The position numbers and the translations under genes were made by a program. Shown here piece by piece: positions 16,398 through 25,286 of a stretch of DNA of 64,000 bases. The stretch is from Candidatus Competibacteraceae bacterium (GTDB lineage: Bacteria; Pseudomonadota; Gammaproteobacteria; Competibacterales; Competibacteraceae), in NCBI GenBank assembly GCA_016713505.1, contig JADJPA010000001.1:2966001-3030000 (forward strand), written 5' to 3'. The notes beneath the pieces were generated by a model. That model saw only the letters and a program-made list of their open reading frames with translations, did not search any database and was not told the origin of the DNA. Position 1 is the first letter of the stretch. The number at the start of each line of letters is the position of its first letter.

Positions 16398-17471
16398 TCA
16401 GGCCGTCATCCGCCCCGGCAATACCGCTTTCAATTTGGCGTGGGCTTCGCGCAGCATCTTTTCGGTGGTCGGCCAGTCCACGCAAGCGTCGGTGACCGAC
16501 ACGCCGTACTTAAGCTGGCTGCGGTCGGCCGGAATCGACTGGCTGCCCCAGTCGAGATTGCTCTCGATCATGAAACCGATGATGGACTGATTGCCTTCCA
16601 AAATCTGATGGACGCAATCACGCATCACCAGCGGTTGCATGGCGGGGTCCTTGAAGGAGTTGGCGTGACTGCAATCCACCACGATATTCACCGGCAACTT
16701 CTTTTCGCGCAACGCTTTTTCACACAAGGCGACGGATACCGAATCATAGTTCGGCCGGTCGCCGCCGCGCAGCACCATGTGTCCGTAGCGGTTGCCGCGC
16801 GTGTGGGTCACCGCCGAACGGCCGAATTGGTCGATCCCCAGGAAGCTATGGGGGCGGGCGGCCGATTGCAGGGCGTTGATCGCCACCTCCAGGCTGCCGT
16901 TGGTGCCGTTCTTGAAACCGACCGGGGTTGATAGCCCGCTGGCGATTTCACGATGGGTCTGGGATTCGGTGGTGCGAGCGCCGATGGCGGTCCAGGCGAT
17001 CAGATCGGCGACGTATTGCGGGCTGATCGGATCGAGCGCCTCGGTGCCGGCGGGTAGGCCCATTTCCGCCAGTTTCAGCAGCAGGCCGCGCGCCACCTGC
17101 AAGCCTTCCTCGATGTGGAACGAATCGTCCATGCGCGGGTCGTTGATCAAGCCCTTCCAGCCGACCGTGGTGCGCGGCTTCTCGAAATACACCCGCATGA
17201 TGACGACCAGCGTATCGCTGACTTCATCGGCCAGCGTCTTCAGGCGCTGGGCGTAGTCGCTCGCCGCTTTGACATCGTGGATGGAACAAGGACCGACCAC
17301 CGCGAAGACCCGATGATCGTGCCGGTCGAGAATGCGCTGTACGGTCTGGCGGCCTTGGAGCACCGTGGTTTCGGCGGTGTCGGTCATCGGCAACCGCTGT
17401 TTGATTTCATCGGGCGTCAGCAGTAGGTCTTGAGCGGCGATGTTGACGTTGTGGATTAAATTCGGATCCAT
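16398..17471 (-). CDS. aroG: 3-deoxy-7-phosphoheptulonate (DAHP) synthase, class I
   Basis: A 357-residue AroAI-alpha type DAHP synthase, joining phosphoenolpyruvate and erythrose 4-phosphate as the first step of the shikimate pathway. Motifs: VVGPCSIHD (PEP and metal site), MRVYFEKPRTTVGWKGLINDP, GFKNGTNGS and VDCSHANS near the C-terminus. The ATG at 17471 has GGAAG upstream and gives the usual family N-terminus; the frame could be extended 10 codons. Which aromatic amino acid inhibits it cannot be told, so the symbol is by type (aroG/aroF/aroH). It is monocistronic, between the HAD phosphatase and the arsenic operon. Confidence 0.93.
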   Translation of the reverse strand: MDPNLIHNVNIAAQDLLLTPDEIKQRLPMTDTAETTVLQGRQTVQRILDRHDHRVFAVVGPCSIHDVKAASDYAQRLKTLADEVSDTLVVIMRVYFEKPRTTVGWKGLINDPRMDDSFHIEEGLQVARGLLLKLAEMGLPAGTEALDPISPQYVADLIAWTAIGARTTESQTHREIASGLSTPVGFKNGTNGSLEVAINALQSAARPHSFLGIDQFGRSAVTHTRGNRYGHMVLRGGDRPNYDSVSVALCEKALREKKLPVNIVVDCSHANSFKDPAMQPLVMRDCVHQILEGNQSIIGFMIESNLDWGSQSIPADRSQLKYGVSVTDACVDWPTTEKMLREAHAKLKAVLPGRMTA

Positions 17472-17576
17472 GGGTCTTCCTGCGGAAAGTGAAAAAAGCA
17501 AGGCGCTATCGAAAGGCGATCATGATAGTGGAGTGGCGTTCCAAGGGAAATCCGGCGGACGCGAGGATCGGCTTTG

Positions 17577-18242
17577 TTAGGGGGCGTTGTCCCGCAGGCT
17601 GATGATCGGCCAGCCGTGTTCCGTCGCGTGCCGGGCCAGCGCTTCGTCGGGGTCCACCGCCACCGGATGCGTCACCGCGCCTAGCAACGGCAGATCGTTG
17701 TGGGAATCGCTGTAAAACCAGCTTTCGGTCAGATCGTGACCGGTTTCAGCCAGCCACGCCCGCAACCGTTCGACCTTGCCGTGCTGGAAGCAGGGGATGC
17801 CGAGTGGCCGCCCCGTGTAGCGCCCATCGCTGAACTCGATCTCGGTCGCCAGCAGGTTAGGCACGCCCAGCCGTTCGGCGATGGGTTCGGTGATGAAGCG
17901 GTTGGTGGCGGTGATGATGAGCGGCGTGTCGCCGGCCGCGCGATGCCGCTCCAGTAGAGCGAGCGCTTTGGGCAGGAGGATCGGCTCGATTTTGTCTTTC
18001 ATAAACCGCGCCCGCCACTCCCACAATTGCGCGGCTGGATGTTCGCTCAGCGGCCGCAGCATGAAGCGCAGAAACGCCTGTATGTCGAGCGTGCCGGCCC
18101 GGTAAGCGTCGTAAAAACGCTGGTTTTCACGCTCGTAGCCATCCCCGTCCACCAAGCCCTGTTCGATCAGAAACCGGCCCCACAGGTAATCGCTGTCGTC
18201 GCCCAACAGGGTGTTGTCGAGATCGAAAATCGCCAGACTCAT
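17577..18242 (-). CDS. HAD-superfamily subfamily IB hydrolase (SerB-like)
   Basis: A 221-residue cytosolic phosphatase. Motif I is FDLDNTLL (nucleophile D7, acid D9), motif II is in LIITATNRF, and motif IV is YSDSHNDLPLL. The helical cap between motifs I and II places it in HAD subfamily IB, alongside SerB. Similar genes in pseudomonads have been assigned histidinol-phosphate phosphatase activity, which is one possible role; phosphoserine phosphatase is another. The neighbours (fis 24 bp upstream, aroG downstream) do not decide it. All on the minus strand, it may read through from dusB-fis. Confidence 0.88.
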   Translation of the reverse strand: MSLAIFDLDNTLLGDDSDYLWGRFLIEQGLVDGDGYERENQRFYDAYRAGTLDIQAFLRFMLRPLSEHPAAQLWEWRARFMKDKIEPILLPKALALLERHRAAGDTPLIITATNRFITEPIAERLGVPNLLATEIEFSDGRYTGRPLGIPCFQHGKVERLRAWLAETGHDLTESWFYSDSHNDLPLLGAVTHPVAVDPDEALARHATEHGWPIISLRDNAP

Positions 18243-18266
18243 GCCATCTCCATCAAGCCACAGGGC

Positions 18267-18536
18267 TTAATTGAGGCTGTACTGGCGCAATTTCTTGCGC
18301 AGCGTGCCGCGATTGATGCCGAGAATATCGGCCGCCTTGGTCTGATTGCCGCCGGTGAATTGCATCACGATTTCCAACAGCGGAGGCTCTACCTCGCGCT
18401 GCACCAGATCGTACAGGTTGCTGGGCGCTTGGCCGCCGAGATTGTGAAAATAAATGCGCAAGGTTTCAAAAACATGCTCGCGCAACGGGGTGGCCGGCAA
18501 CAGATCGACCGGGGAATCGGGGGTATGAATGCTCAT
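18267..18536 (-). CDS. fis: DNA-binding protein Fis
   Basis: An 89-residue nucleoid protein and growth-phase regulator. The C-terminal helix-turn-helix is clear (QTKAADILGINRGTLRKKLR), and the N-terminal half forms the dimerisation helices. It bends DNA and activates stable-RNA promoters in relatives. It overlaps the end of dusB by 4 nt (ATGA), the conserved dusB-fis operon of Gammaproteobacteria, where it is translated with the upstream gene. This pair is strong evidence for the class of the organism. Confidence 0.97.
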   Translation of the reverse strand: MSIHTPDSPVDLLPATPLREHVFETLRIYFHNLGGQAPSNLYDLVQREVEPPLLEIVMQFTGGNQTKAADILGINRGTLRKKLRQYSLN

Positions 18537-19528
18537 GCAGCCAGGCGCTCCTTATTCATTTTATCCGCCAGACGCTGGAAGAAATCGCGGGTCAGTTCGA
18601 GCTGCTCGCGGGGTAGTTCGACAGAATTGATACGGGCGCGAAACGCCGGGCTGTCCAGCCAATGGCGGCTGTACCAGGCCAAATGCTTGCGGGCGATGCG
18701 CACGCCGGCCGTTTCGCCGTAAAAGGCGTGCAAGCGTTCCAGATGACTTAAAACCCAACGGCCGATGTCCTCCACGGTCGGCGGAGGCAAGCGCTGGCCC
18801 GTCGTCAGATAATGAGCGATTTCGCGGAAAATCCAAGGGCGGCCTTGGGCGGCCCGACCGATCATGAGAGCGTCCGCGCCCGTGTCCTCGAGCACTTGAC
18901 GCGCTTTCTCAGGACCGTCGATATCGCCGTTGGCGATGATTGGGATCGTCACCGCCTGCTTGATGGCGCGGATGGTCGCATAATCGACCGGTCCGCTGTA
19001 GCCGCAGGCGCGGGTGCGGCCGTGAACGGCCAGCGCTTTGACGCCGGCTCGCTCGGCGATGCGCGCGATGGCAACGCCGTTGCGATGCTCAAGATCCCAG
19101 CCGGTGCGAATCTTCAAGGTAACCGGTACCGCTACCGCGCCGACCACGGCGTCCAAGATGCGGCCGACTCGCGCTTCGTCGCGCAGCAATGCCGCGCCGG
19201 CCAGGGTTCCGCACACTTTTTTAGCCGGACAGCCCATGTTGATATCGATGATCTGAGCGCCATGTTCGACATTGAGTCGGGCGGCTTCGGCCATGGCGCG
19301 CGGGTCGGTGCCGAAAATTTGCACGCTGCGCGGGGCGGGTTCGCCGCCGTGATCCCGCCGTAGCCGGGTTTTGCGGCTATCCTTGAGCCGGAGATCGGCG
19401 CTGACCATTTCCGAAACGGCCAACCCCGCGCCCAATTGCCGGCATAGCAGCCGGAACGGCCGGTCGCTGACACCGGCCATCGGCGCTAGCAGCACGGGCG
19501 GGTTGAGAAGGTATGGATCGATCTGCAT
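18533..19528 (-). CDS. dusB: tRNA-dihydrouridine synthase B
   Basis: A 331-residue FMN-dependent enzyme that reduces uridine in the D-loop of tRNA. It has the TIM-barrel start LLAPMAGVSDRPFR, the catalytic cysteine in DINMGCPAKKVCG, the phosphate-binding VTLKIRTGWD, VHGRTR and the FMN segment IPIIANGDI. The C-terminal helical domain binds tRNA. It is the first gene of the dusB-fis operon. The AT-rich 157 bp upstream likely holds its promoter and that of the divergent UPF0126 gene. Confidence 0.96.
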   Translation of the reverse strand: MQIDPYLLNPPVLLAPMAGVSDRPFRLLCRQLGAGLAVSEMVSADLRLKDSRKTRLRRDHGGEPAPRSVQIFGTDPRAMAEAARLNVEHGAQIIDINMGCPAKKVCGTLAGAALLRDEARVGRILDAVVGAVAVPVTLKIRTGWDLEHRNGVAIARIAERAGVKALAVHGRTRACGYSGPVDYATIRAIKQAVTIPIIANGDIDGPEKARQVLEDTGADALMIGRAAQGRPWIFREIAHYLTTGQRLPPPTVEDIGRWVLSHLERLHAFYGETAGVRIARKHLAWYSRHWLDSPAFRARINSVELPREQLELTRDFFQRLADKMNKERLAA

Positions 19529-19685
19529 GAGGGCGGGCTTAGCATCGAGCTTCGTCTTTAATATGAAGCAATATATAAAAATAAATCTATGAAAAATTTT
19601 TGAATATGAACCTGATTTTCATGAAAAATGACGGAAAGTGTTTTATTTTTGCGCCCGCTCGACCATCGATTGTGCCATTTTTCAG

Positions 19686-20321
19686 ATGACCCTCGAACCC
19701 TTGATGACCTTCGTCGAAATTGCCGCCACTATCGCCTTCGCCATTTCCGGGGTGATCGAGGCGGTCCGCAAGCAAATGGATGTGGTCGGCATTTTTGCCA
19801 TCGCTTTTGTGACCGCGTTCGGTGGCGGCACGGTGCGAGATGTGCTGCTGGATCGTCGGCCGCTGTTTTGGGTCCAGCATCAGGAATACGTCTGGCTGGT
19901 GTTGGCGCTGGCGGTCATGGCCCCGCCCTTGCTGCGGATAGGCCGCCATCGACCGGCCCGCTGGCTGATGGAAGCGACCGATGCGGTGGGTTTGGGCTTG
20001 TTCAGCATTTCCGGGGCCTCGATCGCGCAGGCGGCGGGTATGCCGCTGGTTGTGGTGGTGCTCATGGGCGTGATTACCGGCGTGTGCGGCGGCGTGCTGC
20101 GCGATGTAGTGTGCGACCAGATTCCAGCGGTGTTTCACAATCGCCATCCTTATGCCCTATGCGCGGTTTTTGGATGTCTGGTTTATTGGCTGCTGCACGG
20201 CGTCGGGGTGGAGTCTTGGCTGAAGTTGAGTGTTGGAGTTGCAACCACAACCGGATTGCGTCTGCTGGCGTTGGCATGGGGGTGGCGGATTCCAACATGG
20301 CCGAGCACGTTCAAGATTTGA
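19686..20321 (+). CDS. UPF0126/TRIC-family membrane protein (YicG-like)
   Basis: A membrane protein of 211 residues made of two repeated three-helix units; each unit carries a glycine-rich loop ending in RD (FGGGTVRDVLL and CGGVLRDVVCD). This is the bacterial relative of trimeric intracellular cation channels. The ATG at 19686 gives the usual MTLEPLMTFVEIAATIAFAI-like start; a GTG 48 bases earlier extends the frame with untypical residues. No strong ribosome-binding site decides it. Substrate is unknown. It is divergent from dusB and convergent with prmA. Confidence 0.87.
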   Translation: MTLEPLMTFVEIAATIAFAISGVIEAVRKQMDVVGIFAIAFVTAFGGGTVRDVLLDRRPLFWVQHQEYVWLVLALAVMAPPLLRIGRHRPARWLMEATDAVGLGLFSISGASIAQAAGMPLVVVVLMGVITGVCGGVLRDVVCDQIPAVFHNRHPYALCAVFGCLVYWLLHGVGVESWLKLSVGVATTTGLRLLALAWGWRIPTWPSTFKI

Positions 20322-20353
20322 CGGTGGCGTCGCTCGGGTAATGGGGAGCCGCC

Positions 20354-21268
20354 CTAGTGCCGCGCGGGCTGTTTGCGCGTCCCTTCCAACAGCACCCAAT
20401 CCTCCCGCGACGAATGGGTCGCAAAACTGAAATCGCGGGCGAACGCGGCTTGTACGGCATCGGCGTGTTGCTCAAGGATGCCCGAAAGCACTAGCCGACC
20501 GCCCGGCTTGATCCTTCGTCCGAATTCTGGAGCCAGTTGTATCAATATTCCAGCCAAGATGTTGGCTAGCAGAATATCTACCTGCAAGGCCGCGGGGAGT
20601 TCCTGCGGATGGCTCAATTCGATCCGATCCTCGACCTCGTTTTCGGCGGCGTTATCGTCGCTGGCCATCAGGGCCTGCGGGTCGATATCCACCGCCCAAA
20701 CCCGTTCCGCGCCCAATTTGGCGGCGGCGAGGGCCAGAATGCCGGAACCGCAGCCGTAATCGAGAATCGTTTTACCGGGTAGCTCCGCGCCGTCCAGCCA
20801 CTCCAGACACAGCGCCGTGGTTGGGTGGGTGCCGGTGCCGAAGGCGAGTCCGGGATCGAGCCGAATGTTGACCGCCGCCGGTGCGGGCGGCGTTTGACAG
20901 GTCGGACAGACCCACAGCCGTCGGCCAAAACGCATCGGATGGAAATGTTCCATCCAGGCCCGGACCCAATCGCGCTCCTCCAAGGCGATCAAGCGGCATT
21001 CCGGCAAAGCCGGCGCGCGCAGGAACCGCCGTAGTTGCCCTTTTACTACTTCAATATCGGTCTGCGCGTCGAACAGGCCGGTGACCCGGGTGTGCTCCCA
21101 TAAAGGCGTCTGGCCGGGCGCCGGCTCTAATAACGGCTGATCGCCGGCGTCCGCCAAGGTGACCGCCAGCGCGCCGGCCAACAGCAGGGCGTCTTCCAGT
21201 TGGTCTGGACTATGGTCGATAGCTTCAAGGGTCAGTTGCAGCCAGGGGGCGGTGGCAGCGTCGCGCAT
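20354..21268 (-). CDS. prmA: Ribosomal protein L11 methyltransferase
   Basis: A 304-residue SAM-dependent enzyme that trimethylates ribosomal protein L11. The N-terminal domain binds L11 (RDWVRAWMEHFHPMRFG), then DPGLAFGTGTHPTTALCLEW, the SAM loop ILDYGCGSGILALAAAKLGA, VDIDPQAL and the NPPF-equivalent ILLANILAGILI. It follows accC by 86 bp on the same strand. The accB-accC-prmA order is common in Gammaproteobacteria. Confidence 0.97.
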   Translation of the reverse strand: MRDAATAPWLQLTLEAIDHSPDQLEDALLLAGALAVTLADAGDQPLLEPAPGQTPLWEHTRVTGLFDAQTDIEVVKGQLRRFLRAPALPECRLIALEERDWVRAWMEHFHPMRFGRRLWVCPTCQTPPAPAAVNIRLDPGLAFGTGTHPTTALCLEWLDGAELPGKTILDYGCGSGILALAAAKLGAERVWAVDIDPQALMASDDNAAENEVEDRIELSHPQELPAALQVDILLANILAGILIQLAPEFGRRIKPGGRLVLSGILEQHADAVQAAFARDFSFATHSSREDWVLLEGTRKQPARH

Positions 21269-21354
21269 GGGGTATTAACCTTACAGCCACTCAGGGTTGC
21301 TCAAGCTTAACCTATTCCTGGGCGAGCCGTCGCGCTTTGGTGGTGAGGGCGGGC

Positions 21355-22701
21355 TTAACGGGTCGCCAACAATTGCTTTTCCAAATAATGGATATCGGTG
21401 CCGCCCCCGATGAAGCGGGCATCACCCAGAATGCGCTGGTGCAGCGGCGCGTTGGTCTTGATGCCCTCAATCACCAGTTCCGCCAGCGCGTTGCGCATCC
21501 GGGCGATGGCGGCGTCGCGGGTTTCGCCGTGCGCGATCAGTTTGCCGATCATCGAATCATAATTCGGCGGCACCCGATAACCGTTGTAGATGTGGGAATC
21601 CACGCGAATGCCGGGTCCGCCCGGCGCGTGATATTGGGTGATGGTGCCGGGCGAGGGAGCAAAGGTGTCGGGATTTTCGGCGTTGAGGCGGCATTCGATG
21701 GCGTGACCGGTGATGCGAATGTCTTTTTGTTGGTAGCCCAACGCCTCACCGGCGGCGATGAGCAGTTGCTCCTTGACGATATCGACCCCCGTGATCAATT
21801 CGGTGACGGGATGTTCGACCTGAATTCGGGTGTTCATCTCGATAAAGTAGAATTTGTCATCCTGATATAGAAATTCGAAAGTGCCGGCTCCCCGATAGCC
21901 GATCCGCCGGCACGCGTCCACGCAGGTTTGACCGATGCGGCGGCGCTGCTGGGCGGTAATGCCCGGCGCTGGAGCCTCCTCGATGACTTTTTGATGGCGG
22001 CGCTGCATCGAGCAATCGCGTTCACCGAGATAAATCGCGTTACCGTAGGTGTCGGCCAGCACCTGAATTTCGACATGGCGCGGGTGTTCTAGATACTTTT
22101 CCATGTAGACGGTCGGATTGCCGAAGGCGGCATTGGCCTCGCTGCGGGTCAGGTCGATGGTGGTCAACAAAGCCGCTTCGCCGTGCACCACGCGCATACC
22201 CCGCCCGCCGCCGCCGCCGGCCGCTTTGACGATGATCGGATAACCGATCGCGCGCGCCAGCCGCAGGGTTTCTCGGTCGTCGTCGCCCAGCGGACCGTCG
22301 GAACCCGGCACACAGGGTACCCCGGCATCTTTCATGGCCTTGATCGCGGACACCTTATCGCCCATTAACCGAATGGTGTCGGGGCGGGGGCCGATGAAGA
22401 TGAAACCGCTCTGTTCGACCCGTTCGGCGAAATCGGCGTTCTCGGACAGAAAACCGTAGCCCGGATGAATCGCCACCGCGTCGGTGACTTCGGCGGCGCT
22501 GATCAGCGCTGGCATGTTCAGATAGCTCTCGGCAGCCGGTGGCGGGCCGATGCAGACGGTTTCATCCGCCAGGCGAACGTGCTTCAAATCACGATCCACC
22601 GTGGAATGCACGGCTACGGTGCGGATGCCCAGCTCGCGACAGGCGCGCAGAATGCGCAGGGCGATTTCTCCACGGTTGGCGATGACGATTTTGTCGAGCA
22701 T
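21355..22701 (-). CDS. accC: Acetyl-CoA carboxylase, biotin carboxylase subunit
   Basis: A 448-residue biotin carboxylase, which carboxylates biotin on AccB with ATP and bicarbonate for malonyl-CoA synthesis. It opens with KIVIANRGEIALRILRACRE, has the ATP-grasp loop AAGGGGGRGMR, EYLEHPRHVEIQ, FIEMNTRIQVEHPVTE and AIECRLNAENP. Length matches the family. It begins 9 bp after accB ends, so the two are one operon. Confidence 0.98.
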   Translation of the reverse strand: MLDKIVIANRGEIALRILRACRELGIRTVAVHSTVDRDLKHVRLADETVCIGPPPAAESYLNMPALISAAEVTDAVAIHPGYGFLSENADFAERVEQSGFIFIGPRPDTIRLMGDKVSAIKAMKDAGVPCVPGSDGPLGDDDRETLRLARAIGYPIIVKAAGGGGGRGMRVVHGEAALLTTIDLTRSEANAAFGNPTVYMEKYLEHPRHVEIQVLADTYGNAIYLGERDCSMQRRHQKVIEEAPAPGITAQQRRRIGQTCVDACRRIGYRGAGTFEFLYQDDKFYFIEMNTRIQVEHPVTELITGVDIVKEQLLIAAGEALGYQQKDIRITGHAIECRLNAENPDTFAPSPGTITQYHAPGGPGIRVDSHIYNGYRVPPNYDSMIGKLIAHGETRDAAIARMRNALAELVIEGIKTNAPLHQRILGDARFIGGGTDIHYLEKQLLATR

Positions 22702-22710
22702 TATTAAAGG

Positions 22711-23187
22711 CTATTCGATGACCAGCAGCGGTTGATCGTATTCGACCGGCTGGCCGTTTTCGACCAGAATGCGGGTTATCGTACCCGCCTGATCGGTTTC
22801 GATCTGATTGAACATCTTCATCGCTTCGATGATACAGACCGGATCGCCGGCATTGACAGGCTGGCCGATTTCAACGAACGGCTTGGAACCCGGTGAGGCG
22901 GATCGATAGAACGTGCCGACCATCGGCGAGCGCAGCACATGTCCCTTGATCGGCTCCGGTTCGACCGCCGCCGCAAGCGGCGGCGCTGGAGCAGGGCCGG
23001 GAATCGAGGGAGTGATTGGGTGAGCGTAGGCCGGCGCGGCCCACACCGGCTGCGGCGGCAGGGCGGCCGGACCTGTCTGCGGATGGCGGCTGATCCGTAC
23101 TGAATCCTCACCTTCCTTGATTTCTATTTCAGCGATGCCAGAGGTTTCGAGTAACTCGATCAGTTTTTTGATCTTGCGGATGTCCAT
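22711..23187 (-). CDS. accB: Acetyl-CoA carboxylase biotin carboxyl carrier protein
   Basis: A carrier protein of 158 residues. The N-terminal DIRKIKKLIELLETSGI helix is typical, a proline- and alanine-rich linker follows (about 36-80), and the biotinyl domain carries the biotin lysine K124 in IEAMKMFNQIE. The ATG at 23187 gives the usual MDIRKIK start; another ATG at 23193 adds two residues. No strong ribosome-binding site separates them. AroQ, which often precedes accB, is absent; a 560-bp gene-poor stretch lies upstream instead. Confidence 0.96.
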   Translation of the reverse strand: MDIRKIKKLIELLETSGIAEIEIKEGEDSVRISRHPQTGPAALPPQPVWAAPAYAHPITPSIPGPAPAPPLAAAVEPEPIKGHVLRSPMVGTFYRSASPGSKPFVEIGQPVNAGDPVCIIEAMKMFNQIETDQAGTITRILVENGQPVEYDQPLLVIE

Positions 23188-23750
23188 CGGCATGGCGGCT
23201 ACCGGCTTGACTTGGCGGCATGGTGACTGGTATCGGCGCGAGGCGCCAGCGGGTAGCCTCGCGTGCCCGATCGGCTAACAGCACTGGTCGCGATGTTCGA
23301 TAGGTGGCAGCAACGAAACAGCGGGCGGGCGGGCGGAGCGGGCAAAACGGATCGAAGGTGGCCTTTTTCAAGAATGACCAGCACAGCTAGACATTGGGAG
23401 GCGAACTCGCGAATTCCTGGCAACGTCGGAGTCGATCCGTTCAGTAACAACAGGTTAGCCATGAGTCAAGCGGTCATCCATACGAAACGAAGGGCGAATT
23501 CTGCATGAAGCTGAATGAGGTGTCCAGCCACAGTTGCGGAATCAGCTGTTCTATGCCTGATCTATGAGAGAGTGAGCTATCTGGATGATACGAGCATCTG
23601 GACTAGGCTCACCCCACACCGATCCAGTGTAGCGGTGAGCCTGGCCTCGCTTTTTGGGAGGATACCCGTCAAAACGGTAGAGAATCGCCTCTTGCCCTTG
23701 GACGCTGTTTTCACCGACCGATCTCTCAACCGTGCCGGCAACAAGGTGAA
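23188..23750. other. 563-bp stretch upstream of accB with no confident gene
   Basis: It should hold the accB promoter near its left end. An open frame on the minus strand (23551-23811, 86 codons) overlaps the 3' end of the wecA-like gene in another frame. Its translation looks moderately protein-like (ILYRFDGYPPKKRGQ in the middle) but is not recognised. A strong hairpin lies at 23605-23642. Confidence 0.6.
23605..23642. repeat. Perfect inverted repeat, possible terminator
   Basis: AGGCTCACC at 23605-23613 pairs with GGTGAGCCT at 23634-23642, and the loop holds a second small ACAC/GTGT pairing. A T5 run starts 8 nt after it on the plus strand, which is further than in a standard terminator. 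It lies about 110 bp past the wecA-like stop and may end that transcript on the minus strand. Confidence 0.4.
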
Positions 23751-25286
23751 TCATCGAAACATCGGTCGGGTCAAGGGATAATGTGGAGTTGCTACCGAGC
23801 CATCGCTGCACGCTCTGTATATCAAAGCACTCTTAGACTTCGAACGCCTATCCGTATTTCGAAAGTCCGCGCTGACTGGTTTATGACCGATTCTGCGGTC
23901 GTGTTGGTCATCTCGTTTGATGAACTGCCGGATTCGAATACCGGTATAATCTTGCAGTTGCTTTTTAAGCGAGGTTATCAGGGGTCTAATTTGACTGGCT
24001 GATGACATGTCATCTCTTTCCAAAAACAGCTCGATGACTGCATAAGCCAATGGCTCGTTTGTATTGGCATGATCTTCATAGATACGCACATCATAATCGT
24101 AATTTGAGTGTAGCTCTCCGACTAGAGTATGAACGAAACTCGGTGTATCTTTCATGGGAAAGTTTCCGACGAAAACACCATGACAGTCCGCCGACGTAAA
24201 GCCCATTCGAGCGTGGAGGCTGCGTAAGAAAAGAACAAAACGCCAAGGCCGAGCAATGATATAGCAATAAACCAGGAATACTCCTGTGAAGCCGGCAAGC
24301 ATCCAAAATTCAGGGATGTTTAAGTACAGGCCTGCGAGCCCAATAGAGCCTAGCACGAGCTGAATCAATGAAATAATATAGACGATATCTTGCGTCCGAA
24401 AACTGGCTCGAACCAGCAGATGGTGTAGATGGTTTCTATCGGGATAGAAAGGAGAATTGCGGTAGTAAAGCCGTCGGATCATAACCCCCACTGCATCCAT
24501 AAGTGGTACAGCTAAGATCCAAAGCGCGGTGACCGGCGTCATGGCGCGCGTTTCACCTTGGCTCAAGTGAATGAACAGCCAAGAAAAAAGCAACCCAAGC
24601 AACATGCTGCCGTTATCGCCCAAGAAAACGGCAGCCCGGCGGCGGCTTCCATAACGCAAGTTGTAGTACAAAAAGCCGCTCACACCGCCCATCATGGTGA
24701 CGACCAAACCCAAATAAGCTTCTTCACCAGCAACAAACGTGACAATAGCGATCAATAGCAGGCTGACAAAAGAAAGCGATCCAGCCAAACCATCGAGCCC
24801 ATCGATCATGTTCAGGGCGTTAATGACGCCGATGGTGGCAAATACTGTAAAGGGCAGGGCGATGGTGTTGAGCTCTAAAACATCACTGAAAAAAACTTTG
24901 CCCAAATCCAGAAGAATTACGCCGCCCCAAAGCGCCATGACAAGTGCCACGATCGTTTGCGCTAGGAATCTTATCTTATAATCGAGATGCAAGACATCGT
25001 CGGCAAAACCGGTCAAAAAAATGGTGATGGCCGAAAGTATCATGCAGGCGTAGGGAATATTGGACAACAGGTGAGAACCGTCGATTATATTTAGGCCGAT
25101 GATGATCGCGAAAAATATCCCTGTTCCTCCAATAAATGGCGTAATCGTATCATGTTCCTTATGACCTCCAGGATGATCAGCGATGTTGAAGTAATGAGAT
25201 AATGGAATCCCAACTCCAATCACAATCCAAGAAATTGCTAAGCTTAAAGTAAATAAAGCCAACAGGGAGGTGACCAATAAAGCCAT
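23751..25286 (-). CDS. wecA: WecA-like undecaprenyl-phosphate GlcNAc-1-phosphate transferase with C-terminal extension
   Basis: A 511-residue membrane enzyme that starts polysaccharide assembly by loading a sugar-1-phosphate onto undecaprenyl phosphate. Family motifs: FADDVLHLDYK (D96-D97), NALNMIDGLDGLAG (159-169), FLGDNGSMLLG and NHLHHLL (near 285). About eleven hydrophobic segments end near residue 355. The remaining about 150 residues are polar and not part of E. coli WecA (367 aa). The ATG at 25286 with AGAGGA upstream is preferred over a longer frame. It is transcribed into the accB upstream region and lies at one end of the exopolysaccharide cluster. Sugar specificity is inferred. Confidence 0.9.
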   Translation of the reverse strand: MALLVTSLLALFTLSLAISWIVIGVGIPLSHYFNIADHPGGHKEHDTITPFIGGTGIFFAIIIGLNIIDGSHLLSNIPYACMILSAITIFLTGFADDVLHLDYKIRFLAQTIVALVMALWGGVILLDLGKVFFSDVLELNTIALPFTVFATIGVINALNMIDGLDGLAGSLSFVSLLLIAIVTFVAGEEAYLGLVVTMMGGVSGFLYYNLRYGSRRRAAVFLGDNGSMLLGLLFSWLFIHLSQGETRAMTPVTALWILAVPLMDAVGVMIRRLYYRNSPFYPDRNHLHHLLVRASFRTQDIVYIISLIQLVLGSIGLAGLYLNIPEFWMLAGFTGVFLVYCYIIARPWRFVLFLRSLHARMGFTSADCHGVFVGNFPMKDTPSFVHTLVGELHSNYDYDVRIYEDHANTNEPLAYAVIELFLERDDMSSASQIRPLITSLKKQLQDYTGIRIRQFIKRDDQHDRRIGHKPVSADFRNTDRRSKSKSALIYRACSDGSVATPHYPLTRPMFR

